From positions 9,407,501-9,471,500 of the forward strand of contig CM075765.1 of NCBI GenBank assembly GCA_037974665.1: 64,000 nt of DNA, in the 5' to 3' direction. The position numbers were made by a program, and so were the translations under genes. Source of the DNA: Ehretia macrophylla. Its lineage: Eukaryota > Streptophyta > Magnoliopsida > Boraginales > Ehretiaceae. A model generated the notes under the pieces. That model saw only the letters and a program-made list of their open reading frames with translations, did no database searches and was not told the DNA's origin. This document shows positions 34,321-45,379 of this stretch, piece after piece (position 1 is the first letter of the stretch; the number at the start of each line of letters is the position of its first letter).

Positions 34321-34582
34321 GAAGCGGAATAAACATGAATAATAGACAGATAAATAATTGGATTCCAAATAAAATGAAAAACAAAGGAGACAAAGTCTCT
34401 TACTTGTTATTAACTGTAAATGGAAATACTGCTACACTGTTGGTTGTACAGGAGTACAATGTTCAAAGAGTGATACCGAATTAAAATAAAAATTTTGGAA
34501 GAAAGAAAATTCGGATCCTATGTATATGAGACAGAAAATGTCTTATATAGGATATCGAATCTAAAAGAATAGTGAAATGTGA
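34321..34582 (-). repeat. Endogenous pararetrovirus promoter/leader copy 2, inverted
   Basis: It is nearly identical to 33635-33880 in the same orientation, with a TATA box complement at about 34544-34551. Transcription from it would run left through the inverted reverse-transcriptase piece. The junction at 34311-34337 is a perfect 10-bp palindrome arm pair (CATGTTTATT ... AATAAACATG) around 7 bases. Confidence 0.88.
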
Positions 34583-37500
34583 ACATTAATGTTCTTACTG
34601 CAAGAACAAGAAAATGGAATTTGCCTAATTCCACAAAAGTCATTGATTCGGAGCACCCTCCGTTTCAACATACGCAGCTTCCCATATCAGAAGGAACTGT
34701 AGATCTCAAACCAGTTATTGTTTCAGAAAAACCAGAATTAAAAGACATAGTTCAACAAAATAATTGGACTAATCTTTCAATTGTCACGTTACAGAAACAG
34801 ATTCAGAATATCGAAGATATTCTTGAAAAACAGAATACTATCCCAGTTACTCTAATTAAGACTGATGAATCAAAACAGAAGTCAACTGAACAGACCACTG
34901 TTGCATTGACAAAACCATTTGATTCACTTAAGTTAACCAGTTCTAAGGTTAAACTAGAATCTCCAATCAAGGTTTTACCTTTTAAAATATCAAAATATAT
35001 TCCAAAATTGGAATCTACAGAAGAGAAGAACACCAAACTTCTCCAGGAACTAATTTCCCGAACTAAGAAATCAGAACCTTCATCCAGCCAATTAGCTCTT
35101 CAAACATTAAAACAGTCAGACAGTAATTCTGATTGCGATTCCTCATCTTCACAGAATTCCGGAGGGGATAAAATTATCCATCTTAATAGAATTTCTTTCC
35201 CAGACACAAAGAATTTCTATCCTAGACCTTCACCTCCAGATCTTCAATTTGAAGAATCACATATCCAAAGATCTTTCTCAGGATCTCAGATCTATGAATG
35301 GAACATAGATGGGATGTCAGAATATTAGATTCTCAATGTTACCAAACAAATGATCATAATCGGTAACATCTACAAGCAAGCTGTTACTGAGAGAGCAGCA
35401 ACTAGAAACATCATTCTTGGCTTCAATGGACAGCTAAAAGGATGGTGGGATAACCACCTCAGTGAAGCTACCAAAGAAGGCATTCTTAACATGGTGAAAA
35501 CCAATGAGAATGGAGAACCTGTTCTCAATCAGAATGGGCAAACAGAGTCTTGTGCTCTTTCAGCCTTAGTCTTCGATATCACCTACCATTTCATAGGTGA
35601 TCCCACAGTTTATTAGGAAAGAACATCTGAAATCCTTCAGAACCTCAGATGTAGAACACTTCAAGACTTCCGATGGTATAAGGACGTCTTCCTCAGTAAA
35701 TTATACAAAAGATCTGACAACAATGCCAGTTATTGGAAAGAAAAATTCCTTTGTGGACTTCCAAAATTGTTTGCTCAGCAAGTGAGAGATTCTCTCTCGA
35801 CAGAATACCCCAGTCTAGACTATGATCTTATGACATATGGTGACATCATTTCCCATATTAATAAGACTGCTTTGAAGATTTGCACTGATCTTCGTCTCAA
35901 AGCTCAGTTAAAGAAACAATCTAACAGAAAAGAATTAGGAAATTGGTGTGAACAGTATGGCATGGAAAGAATCAAACCACCCCATACTCAGAAAATACAT
36001 AAACCCAGAATTTCCGCCAGAAAATATAAAAGTCACTTCAAGTCCATTGGACAGAAGTATAACCAGAAGTATGGCAACAAACCATACACCCATAAAAAGA
36101 AACATTACCAGAGGTTTCCATGAAGAAATTGGAAATATCAAAAAGATAGTAAAAAAGAACAGAAATCCACAGGATGTTTTAAATGTGGAAAATCAGGACA
36201 TTTTGCAAAAGATTGTAGAATCAGATCACTAATTCAATCATTAGAATTAGATGAAGCTACAAAGAGCAAAATAATCCAGTCCATAGATGATCTAGAATCA
36301 TCCTCCAGCTCTTCTTCAGATTATTCTGATGAAGAAAACATCAATCAGATTGGAACAGACAACTACTATTCCAGTAGTTCTTCCAACTCCATCCAAGAGT
36401 GTGCGTGCCCCAGTAAAGGAGCATGTTTCTGCCAGAAAGGATTAAATGTCCTTACAGATTCTCATGGTCTTATGATCGATATGATCTGTAAGATCAATGA
36501 CCCAGAAGAAAAGCAAGCTTATCTTCTCAAACTCAAGGATATTATGGATCAAAAAGAGGAAGAAAAACCTCAATCCATTCCTACTCAGAACAACATCAAG
36601 AATACCAATTATTCTGATGTCCTCAGTTATTTCCAGAAGAGAAAGACCCAGCCAGTAGGTATCTCTGATCTCCAGCATGAGATTAAACTGTTAAAAATAG
36701 AAATTCAGCAACTCAAACAAGAGTATAGGCAAGAGATTTGTGATCTCAGATTAGATCATGAACACCTCCAACAGGATGTCCAACTCTTACAAATAGAATC
36801 CTTAGAACGTCAAGAACATCTTTCACAGAACGATGGACTTGATAAGCAGACCCAAATTGCCTTAGGCAAATTGACAGAAGGAGCTAGTACCTCCAAACCT
36901 ACAGAAGATTATCTTAATCTTCTAAACAGAATCACTTACCAGAAATGGTATGTTCAGTTAACCATCAAGGTTAATGATTTCAAATTCGAAACCATTGCCT
37001 TATTAGACTCAGGTGCATATATGAACTGCATCCAAGAAGGTCTAATTCCTTCCAGATACTTTGAAAAAACCAGAGAAAAGCTTTCTACAGCTGACTCTAC
37101 CAGACTTCATATCCAGTACAAATTACCTAATGCACATGTGTGCAATCAAGGTATTTGTTTTCCTACCAGCTTTGTGCTGATAAAACATTTAAATTCCCAA
37201 GTCATTCTCGGGAATCCATTCCTTCAACAGTTATTTCCTATGACTGTTACAGAACAAGGTGTATCTACCAATGTGTTAGGTAAACCTATCCTTTTTGAGT
37301 TTTATTTCCCTTCACAGCGAAGAGATATTAACTCAATCCAACAAAAAAAAAACCAAATCAGTTTTCTTAAACAGGATATCAAGACTCTCAGAATTGATGA
37401 GCAGATCGCTAAACAACAAAAGACTATCAATGAATTCCAGACCAAACTTGAAAAAGAAGTTTGTTCAGATCTTCCTACGGCCTTTTGGGTTCGTAAGAAA

Positions 37501-38847
37501 CATTCGGTCTCTCTCCCATATGAGAAGGACTTTTCAGAACAGAATATTCCTACCAGGGCTCGGCCCATTCAGATGAACCAGGAATATCTTACTCTTTGTA
37601 AAAAAAAGATCCAGAGTTTATTAGATAAAAAGCTAATCCGACCCAGCAAAAGCCCATGGTCGTGCGCAGCCTTTTATGTCAATAAACATGCAGAACAGGA
37701 ACGAGGCGTCCCTCGTTTAGTCATCAATTATAAGCCCTTGAATAAGGTCTTGCAATGGATCAGATATCCATTACCCAACAAGAATGATCTCCTTAAGAGA
37801 TTAAACCAGGCCCATGTCTTCAGTAAATTCGACATGAAATCTGGATTTTGGCAAATCTAAGTCGTTGAATCAGAAAGGTACAAGACAGCATTCACCATTC
37901 CATTTGGACAATATGAGTGGAATGTTATGCTTTTTGGACTTAAGAATGCACCTTCAGAATTCCAGAATATCATGAATCAGATATTTAATCAGTATACAGA
38001 TTTTACAATTGTTTACATTGATGATGTTTTAGTCTTCAGTAATGACATCCATCAGTATTGGAAACATTTGCATATTTTCTTTAAAGTTATTAAAGAAAAT
38101 GGTCTTGTGGTTTCTGCACCCAAGATTAGACTTTTCCAGACCAAAATTAGGTTTCTTGGTAATATGATTTCTTTCGGGAAAATCACTCCAATCCAAAGAA
38201 CACTTGATTTTGCAGAAAAATTCCCAGACATTCTGCGTGAAAAAACACAGTTGCAAAGATTTTTAGGATCTTTAAACTATGTCGCAGATTTTTATCCAGG
38301 CATTCGTCATTTGTGTAAACCTCTTTTTGAACGTCTTAAAAAGAATCCTCCAGCTTGGACTAATGTCCACACAAACGCTGTTAAGGAAATTAAGCGTCAG
38401 GTCAGAGTTTTACCAGTCTTGACTTTATGTCAACCAGATACTCCAAAAATAGTTCAGACAGATGCCTCTGAATTAGGATTTGGTGGTATACTTATACAGA
38501 TTATAGAAGGAAAAGAACACATTGTTCGATTCCATTCAGGAACATGGGATAAAGGCCAACAGAACTATTCAACAGTAAAGAAAGAAATTTTGTCCATTGT
38601 CAAATGTATTTCAAAATTTCAAGATGACCTGTTGAACCAAAAATTCTTAGTTTGTGTTGACTGCAAGTCATCAAAAGATGTGCTTACTAAGGATGTTAAA
38701 AACATTGCATCTAAACAGATATTTGCTAGATGGCAGGCAATCCTGTCAATTTTTGATTTCGATATTCAGTACATCAAGGGAGAGGATAACTCCATCCCTG
38801 ATTTCTTAACTAGAGAGTTTTTAACAGGCCATGTGCCTATCACATAG
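34583..38847 (+). pseudogene. Endogenous pararetrovirus (Caulimoviridae) polyprotein, truncated and broken
   Basis: In order: the tail of a movement-protein/linker region (34583-35328; the movement domain proper is missing at the left junction); a coat-protein region (35340 to about 35960; LKGWWDNHLSEATKEG, DFRWYKDVF, WKEKFLCGLPKLF); a CCHC knuckle near 36175 (CFKCGKSGHFAKDC); and an aspartic protease (ALLDSGAYMNC, about 36995). Reverse transcriptase follows, with KFDMKSGFWQI (37828-37857) and YIDDVLVFS (38014-38040), then RNase H (QTDASELGFGG, 38455). There is no integrase, as expected for a pararetrovirus. Nonsense codons lie at 35326, 35614, about 36121 and 37858. The two-ORF layout resembles florendoviruses, but genus is inference. 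It is an old genomic copy that cannot encode a working polyprotein. Confidence 0.9.
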
Positions 38848-39079
38848 GATTCCTTCGGGAATACCTTTTCATTTTGTTTTCCTTTACAGATCACAGAAGC
38901 GGACACCAAAAATCCAGTTAGTGGATTTAGATGGATTGTTTCAAGTCCACCGCAATTAAGTAGATTGAAACACAGATTCAGATCCAGAAGCGTAATTGAT
39001 AATTGTTTCAATTCCGTAATTCTTTCTATATATCGTTGCTAACCATTCTGCAGGATCATTCATCTCCTCGCACTTAGCA

Positions 39080-40408
39080 ATGGCACCCAAGAAAGATAAA
39101 GGAAAAGTTAAAGCATTAGATATCGCATCCTATGCTCAGAAAGCTAGAACTCCAGCAGCATCCCCAGTCCAATCTTCAACTCCAGTAAAGATTGAAGATA
39201 AACAGATAGCCTATACACCATATTCTACCCAGTCACCCCTAGGTAGAAACCTCATAGTTTTGGGGACAGTTACCCCGCAAAAACAGTTAACAGATGTTCG
39301 TGCAGGTACTGCAGGTACATCGTCTTCCCAGACGACAGTCAGTAACAGGTTTCAGCCGCTTGTTACTAAGAAAAAGACAGTAACCCCAGAACCTAAACAA
39401 ACACAATCACAGTTACCATCACCCACATACATATACAAGAATGTGTTTGATCAAATTCTTGTAACAGAACCTTTCCATTTCAGACAGAACCCCAACATGA
39501 CTCCCGATGAGTTTGCCAGGGCATTTCTTCACCCTCATTCAAACTACATCCCAGAAAACACCTATAAAGACCAGAAATATTATGAGACAATTCTCATAAA
39601 AATAGAATCCATTGAGTTTGTTGCAGATGACAAAAACAAACCTCCAGGCCAGTACAGCCATGTCAAGGCTAAACTCCAGAAAGTGATCACCCTCGATCAA
39701 TGGGGACAATCCCCGCAGAAAACCAAACAGATCCCAGAAGACATTCCCCTCAAGGACTACAACTATTATGACTACATTCAGGCGTGGTTCAGAGCATTCA
39801 ATCGCCAGAATAACAATCATGATATGTCATGGTTCTTCCTCTTCACCAAAACATTCCCATTAGAAGTTCCAAATTGGTTCATCCAATGGTGGGCATCATT
39901 CGGCCCGATCACAGACATTTTACCAGAACCAGTCCTAGAAGGATTCCAGTACTTCACAGAACATTGGAAGACACCAGCTCAGTTAGCGTATCTTCCCCCA
40001 TTTTTTGTGTTTTACAGAATCTTCTTTGTCACGTGGATTTTCAGATCAGAATTCGTGTACAAACATGTTTCTTTCGGAAATCACCAAGACATTTTGGCTT
40101 TCGGAAGAGCTCATTCAGTCATGTGGTGGAAGAAGATGAACAATGCTTCATGTTCAACACCAAAGGTCCAAGCATGGCTCGAGACCAATCAGAAACAGAA
40201 AAAAGAAATCCAACCAGAACAGCAAGAATTTCTTTCATTCAAGAACTTCCTCACTACACAGTTAGTAGCGGCCACCAGTTATGACAAAGTCAAGGCCATC
40301 ATGTTACAGTTAGAAGAGCTTGACAAATCTTCAGATCAAGCATCAGTTTCAACAGATCATGCCGATGACAATAAAGATGACTGTTACGGTATTTATACTC
40401 CTCTATGA
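39080..40408 (+). CDS. Endogenous pararetrovirus second ORF, unknown function, 442 aa, intact frame
   Basis: A single uninterrupted frame starts MAPKKDKGKVKALD and ends just inside a tandem repeat. The N-terminal third is Ser/Thr/Pro/Gln-rich and basic, likely disordered. A conserved-looking central block has PNWFIQWWASFGP, LPEPVLEGFQYF and LPPFFVFYRIFFVTWIF (about residues 270-325). The C-terminus is acidic (DHADDNKDD). Position after RNase H and the WFxxWW block recall the unknown-function ORF2 of florendoviruses; that is inference from layout. It is the only viral frame here still open, but it lies in a broken copy. No function is assigned. Confidence 0.7.
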   Translation: MAPKKDKGKVKALDIASYAQKARTPAASPVQSSTPVKIEDKQIAYTPYSTQSPLGRNLIVLGTVTPQKQLTDVRAGTAGTSSSQTTVSNRFQPLVTKKKTVTPEPKQTQSQLPSPTYIYKNVFDQILVTEPFHFRQNPNMTPDEFARAFLHPHSNYIPENTYKDQKYYETILIKIESIEFVADDKNKPPGQYSHVKAKLQKVITLDQWGQSPQKTKQIPEDIPLKDYNYYDYIQAWFRAFNRQNNNHDMSWFFLFTKTFPLEVPNWFIQWWASFGPITDILPEPVLEGFQYFTEHWKTPAQLAYLPPFFVFYRIFFVTWIFRSEFVYKHVSFGNHQDILAFGRAHSVMWWKKMNNASCSTPKVQAWLETNQKQKKEIQPEQQEFLSFKNFLTTQLVAATSYDKVKAIMLQLEELDKSSDQASVSTDHADDNKDDCYGIYTPL

Positions 40409-40449
40409 GTATAAACTGGATGTAATACTCCTCTATGAGTATAAACTGG
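40394..40449 (+). repeat. Two 30-bp tandem units with a hairpin at the end of viral ORF2
   Basis: The unit TACTCCTCTATGAGTATAAA is repeated with a 30-bp period. Each unit holds the palindrome TACTC...GAGTA. The ORF2 stop (TGA 40406-40408) lies inside the first unit. The hairpins could mark a processing or polyadenylation-region structure; that is inference. Confidence 0.8.
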
Positions 40450-41193
40450 GCCAGTTGAGTTTTCCGGTGTTCTCTTCAAAAACACAGGACATATGAGTTT
40501 TCTAATGTTCTCTAAAAAACATTGGACAGATAGGGTTTTGTTCTTCTAAGTTCCCTTCAAAAACTAGGATGAAACGGTAAGACTTCCCCTCTCTGAAGTC
40601 ATATGGTTTCTGAAGAATTCCATGAAACTTCAGCTAGTCCGGGTCAAACGGCAACCGGTAAAGACATCTCAAGTCCGTTGATGGGTGTGGCTTTCCCAAA
40701 AAGCCAAAGGAAATTTTGATGATTAGTTTGTCTTCTAGCCTGTATTTTATTTTGTATTTTGCTTAGTCAACTTACCTTTAGCCAACTTACCTTTAGCAAA
40801 CCTATTTCAACAACCATGTAAGGTCACGACGTTGAGGAGCAGAGGGCGTAAGACTCTGTGTTGGCCATGTGGCGGTTTGGTGAGAGATAGTTAGGCTTCA
40901 AAGATAGTAAGACTAAGTACGGTACAGGGTAGATTATAGGGAAAATAGACTAGTTAATTTATTTTCTTTGTATTTGTGGGAAATACACTTCGATCAAGTG
41001 TACTTGTATGTATTTCACCATTAGTCAATATGATTCAGACTGAAGAAGTTTACAGTTTCTTCAGCATGGAACCAGTCAGATTCAGAGACGATGAAGAAGA
41101 TGAATCTACAGTCAAGATTCCATCAGACATCATTATCACAAGACGACGAAATTACTTTCGGTCACAGTGAAAGTAATCCAGTCAAAAGACAGA
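40450..41193 (+). other. Pararetrovirus intergenic region, upstream part
   Basis: About 45-bp degenerate tandem units (GAGTTTT..GTTCTCT..AAAAACA) lie at 40455-40570. Then comes non-coding sequence with one short ORF (40976-41170) that I do not regard as a gene. Confidence 0.5.
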
Positions 41194-41293
41194 ATCATCA
41201 CGTCACGACAAGAGATCTTTCGGCCACAGTAAAAGGCAGACATGATCATCAAGTCACGACAAAACAACATTCGGCCACAGTAAAAGCCGACCA
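41194..41293 (+). promoter_or_regulatory. Two 50-bp tandem enhancer-like units upstream of the viral TATA box
   Basis: Units start ATCATCACGTCACGAC (41194) and ATCATCAAGTCACGAC (41244), each followed by TTCGGCCACAGTAAAAG. The first holds CACGTCA, the complement of TGACGTG, an as-1/ocs-type (TGA-factor) core. A weaker third unit precedes at about 41150-41190. They lie 100-200 bases before the TATA box, as enhancers do in caulimovirid promoters. Confidence 0.65.
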
Positions 41294-41394
41294 CTATTCA
41301 TGAATAGTAAAATCACTTTTTACTGTTCACTTTAGGAAAAGTTACTTTTGACTTTTCTTTTTCACATTTCACTATTCTTTTAGATTCGATATCC

Positions 41395-41402
41395 TATATA
41401 AG
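41395..41402 (+). promoter_or_regulatory. Pararetrovirus pregenomic RNA TATA box
   Basis: TATATAAG, with the tRNA primer site about 265 bases downstream, fits the pregenomic promoter and leader. Inverted copies of this box are at about 33845 and 34547. Confidence 0.8.
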
Positions 41403-41664
41403 ACATTGTCTGTCTCATATACATAGGATCCAAATTTTCTTTCTTCCAAAATTTTTATTTTAATTCGGTATCACTCTTTGAACATTGTACTCCTGTACAA
41501 CCAACAGTGTAGCAGTACTTCCATTTACAGTTAATAACAAGTAAGAGACTTTGTCTCCTTTGTTCTTCATTTTATTTGGAATCCAATTATTTATCTGTCT
41601 ATTATTCATGTTTATTCCGCTTCCTGTTATGGCTATGTTTATCTGCTCCGGTCCTGTTACTTTC

Positions 41665-41675
41665 TGGTATCAGAG
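41665..41675 (+). other. tRNA-Met primer binding site of the pararetrovirus
   Basis: TGGTATCAGAG is complementary to the 3' end of initiator tRNA-Met, the standard minus-strand primer of Caulimoviridae. It runs into a TA repeat, so the rest of the site is degraded. Confidence 0.85.
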
Positions 41676-41748
41676 TATATATATATATATATATAAAATC
41701 CTTCCTTTTGACTCCAAATTTGATATATTAAAATTGGAGTATAGAAGG

Positions 41749-44171
41749 TGTCATGCCTCAACACGACCCTACTTATGATCAGTCATGATGCGACAAAATT
41801 TCGGCATTATAACATCTGTAATATGGACAACAGAACCATAAACCGGTTCACTTCATACAACTCACAACCAACAACAACTTCAACCAACCTCAAATCAACC
41901 AACAACACTTCAAATTACAACCAAATAACATTTAAACAAGATATAATGCCTCTGTCTCAACCATTCAAGACAAACCACAATATATATAAACAAAATAGAT
42001 ATTAAGCTAGCCTAACAACATATTCATATCCAAAAGAAAGACTACTAGGCTTAGCATTATACAATCCACTAACTTGAAAGTAAGTTATACAATACAAACT
42101 TTAAGACCTAATACAATACAACATAACAAAAGTTTGAGGACAATATATGAAACATGAAACACTCTAGCAAAGACTCATGGATGGGACTTTGGCACATAAG
42201 ACTCATCAACATAAAGCTCATTCTCAACTTCCTGAGGTACATACCTTGGGTCATACTCACATTCACCTAAAAGGTCAGCAAAGAGGGTGAGCTTATATAT
42301 AACAAAGCTCAGCGAGGGTTCAATAGGAGATTTTGAAAACACTTTCATGTAAACTTTTTGGAAAACACCCTAGGAACAATGAATACCCAACAAGTATCAA
42401 CAACAATACAAATATAGCAAAATAAGTAACCAAGCAATAAAGATACGATACACTAGTTGATGTAGCTCCATACGCCATCACGAACTCAACCGACTTCTTA
42501 TATCGCCCACTAATACATTCTGAAAGTACCCAACTAGACCCACACCCCATGATTATGCTTCGACACACGGGATAAGGGATAGCACATGATAGTTGTGCCA
42601 ATGCAACCCGGCAAGCCCGAGGTGACACAACCCTATCATGACTTACAACAGATATCACTTAACACTTAATATTCTGAGAGAACAACAAAGTAGGTTGTCT
42701 CTCGGCACTTCAACATTTAAAACCAACTAAACAACACTTCAACAATCAACAACTCAACATTTAAAAAACACTTAAGTTAGATGACAAAATAGGTCATCCA
42801 AACTCCACACACACTTCAACACACAATCAACCATGAGCCTACTTAACACCAACTCAAGTATCAACCACACAAACAACACCAAACAATTAAAGACAATACT
42901 TAGCCAATTCAAAGAAACATAACCCTAACTTCCAAACAACATAACTTACAATCTAGCAATCAAACAACCCCCGAACCTTCTCCTAACACCTAATCACTTA
43001 AGCAAATACTTAAACTTCCTTGGAAACCATCCAAAAGCCATCTAAAACGAGCCCAACAAACCCAACAAGGCAATGCAAACCCGGCTGAAATTTTGGACTT
43101 CTAATTCAACTATCAATTCAACATTTTGGCATTACAACATTACTACTGAATGCTAAACAAGTCTATACAAGCTTACACAACTTAAAAACAACTACTACAA
43201 CAACAATTATACAAAATAATGGCTAAATTATCAAAATAAAACTTATAAAATAAAAATACAACATTCTACCGTTTAAATTGGCTGTAATTACACTAAGTTA
43301 GTCTACAACACCTAACTAACAATAATCTTAAGACAATTTAGCTAACCATCAACTATATATACAATAATAAAATCTTGGCATAAACTTTGAAATTAAGATC
43401 TAGTTTTTCCCCCACCTTTGATGCAAACTAAGGCTAGAAATAGGTAGAACACAAGTTGAAGAAGCAAAATCAAGCTTTAAATGGAAGGATTTGGCCTTGA
43501 ATTGAGTTTTTTTCTTCAAAAATGGTTGACAATCCTTGAAAAACACTATTCTTCTTTCTTCCTCCAAGGCTCATGTTTTTGTGTGTGTTTTTATGGTATT
43601 TTGGCTGATTTTTGCAATATATAAGTTTAAATGATAAAGTCAAAGGAAGACAAAAGGTCAAAGTTGGTTTAAAATTGATTTTAAAGACAAAAGACTAAAT
43701 TAACCTTAGTTTTTGTTCTATTTTTTAAACATGCCATCCTAGGATTATTTAAGATGATAAAATATTTATTTATAATATATACTAGGTCAACAAAAGTCAA
43801 CGCAAGAGTCGATTTTAGCAAAAATAACTATTTGGCTTAAAAATGTTACTTTTTCGTCCAAAAAGTCTACTTTAAATTCCTAATCTGTTTCAGAATCAAT
43901 TTTTATTAAATCACGGGTCAATTAATAATGGAGGACTAGTTTTTAAAACGTTTAAAAGACTAGTTTCAAAAATTTAGCGGAAGTGTTATCAAATGCTATT
44001 TAAAGGCACTTTAAATGAAATTTTCTCTAAAAATCTTTATGTAAATTTTATGAATGCACATATATTATGTAATAGGAGTAGTAATCACATAAATGATATA
44101 TATTAATTCAAATAACATATAAACAAGTGAAGACACATAATTGCACATAAGGACAAATTCGGGGTCTCACA
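41749..44171 (-). mobile_element. Ty3/gypsy 3' LTR, minus orientation, 2423 bp
   Basis: On the plus strand it runs TGTCATGCCTCAACACG to GGGGTCTCACA. It is the inverted relative of the solo LTR at 4849-7758 (shared ends, AACTAGTC/GACTAGTTT blocks, CGGGTCTTTGG-type blocks). Just outside its 5' end in its own orientation lie a polypurine tract AAGGGGGAAGGA and GGACAAAATTGTTTTAA (44172-44205 complement). It is therefore a 3' LTR with a scrap of internal sequence, not a solo LTR. It lies right of the pararetrovirus end. Confidence 0.85.
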
Positions 44172-44330
44172 TCCTTCCCCCTTAAAACAATTTTGTCCTT
44201 AAAATCCTCAAATTCACAAACAACAAAATCCTCAATCGTTACACTTCAAAAATATTTCTCTTAGTTTCTATTTGAACTATGAATTTCTCATAACCGACAA
44301 AAGGAGAGATTAAAGTTCCTCCCAAACCAA
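44172..44330 (-). mobile_element. Ty3/gypsy internal 3' scrap with polypurine tract
   Basis: The complement reads GGACAAAATTGTTTTAAGGG then GGAAGGA before the LTR, the signature block at the end of Tekay-type chromoviruses. The rest of the internal region is missing; the right border is approximate. Confidence 0.65.
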
Positions 44331-45063
44331 TCCTTTTCCCTCATTTCCCCCAATCAAGATATAGTCTTAGCTTCTGATAAACCTATATTATTCTATATAC
44401 AATAGAGATAGACACCAAGCACATAGCTCTAAATTTGCAACAACTAGCATTAGTGAGGAAACAAAAATTAATTAAATTAAAAATTTATAGTACTTATATG
44501 CACACCCTTCAATTTATTTGCTAAACGACATCATTATATCGTGAATGTACTAGAACAAGTCTAATTTATGTGAGTTATGTCAGGGCCAAGTATAGACTAA
44601 CTGTAAGTAGTTTTGAATATGTTTGTTGGAAAGCCATCTTCCATAATTAAAATGAAACAAACAAGGGAAGAAAAAAAACTAAACCATTTTAATAGTTTTA
44701 TTGTATGTAAATAAAAAAGACAAGTAGAAGGGAGAAAATACTTTGGGTTTGATTGTCTTTGAACTCAGCTAAAAGCATGCATAAATTTGTAAGTTGACTT
44801 GAGCTTTATATTGCTCATTTTATACACATACACACACACACCACACACACACACATGTATATATACATATATATATATATATAGAGGTGTCTTATTTTTA
44901 CTTTTTGATCAACGGATTTTTTCAATTATTTTCTCTTGTTTTTTTTCACGTTGAGAATGATATGTCATGTTCTGTTGAGTGAAGACCGTGTGTGAGAAAA
45001 TAAGAGAAAATAGTAAAAAAAAGGAGAAGAAATTATAGGAAAAAATTGGTTAGTCTTCTATCC
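44331..45063. other. Intergenic, AT-rich, with CA/TA microsatellite
   Basis: It contains (CA)n then (TA)n at about 44827-44882. No gene is recognised. Confidence 0.55.
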
Positions 45064-45304
45064 AAACATATTAGCGATATTTTAGGAGTTGAGTCGTCAT
45101 TGACATGGACTTATGCTACTTAGCTCACTCATCCAATTAGTTAGGCAATGTACATTTAACTCAAATTCTAGGATATAACTTGTATCTTAGATAAGGGTTT
45201 GTTGTAATCTTCTTTGTAGCATAACCCATACTCATGTACTGTATATATTAACTTGCATATGATCATTGAAAAGTAAGCTTTCAGTGCCATCACATTATTT
45301 TACA

Positions 45305-45314
45305 TGGTATCAGA
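45305..45314 (+). other. Copia primer binding site
   Basis: TGGTATCAGA directly follows the 5' LTR, complementary to initiator tRNA-Met, the usual plant copia primer. Confidence 0.9.
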
Positions 45315-45379
45315 GAAAGGCTATCAAAAAAAAAAAACAAAAACAAAAGGGTGCATAAAACCTTGTATGATTAACACTC

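Noticed and set aside
40976-41303. Two short plus ORFs in the viral intergenic region
   Set aside because: They overlap the enhancer-like repeats and lie upstream of the TATA box. No conserved domain is seen.
41665-41675. Possible LTR retrotransposon primer site rather than viral
   Set aside because: There is no LTR next to it, no integrase in the polyprotein, and a leader with TATA 265 bases upstream, so the caulimovirid reading fits better.
42320-42658. 112-aa minus ORF (and similar at 6785-7021)
   Set aside because: Both lie within the gypsy LTRs in matching positions. They are LTR sequence without a known protein, and the two copies do not keep the frame.
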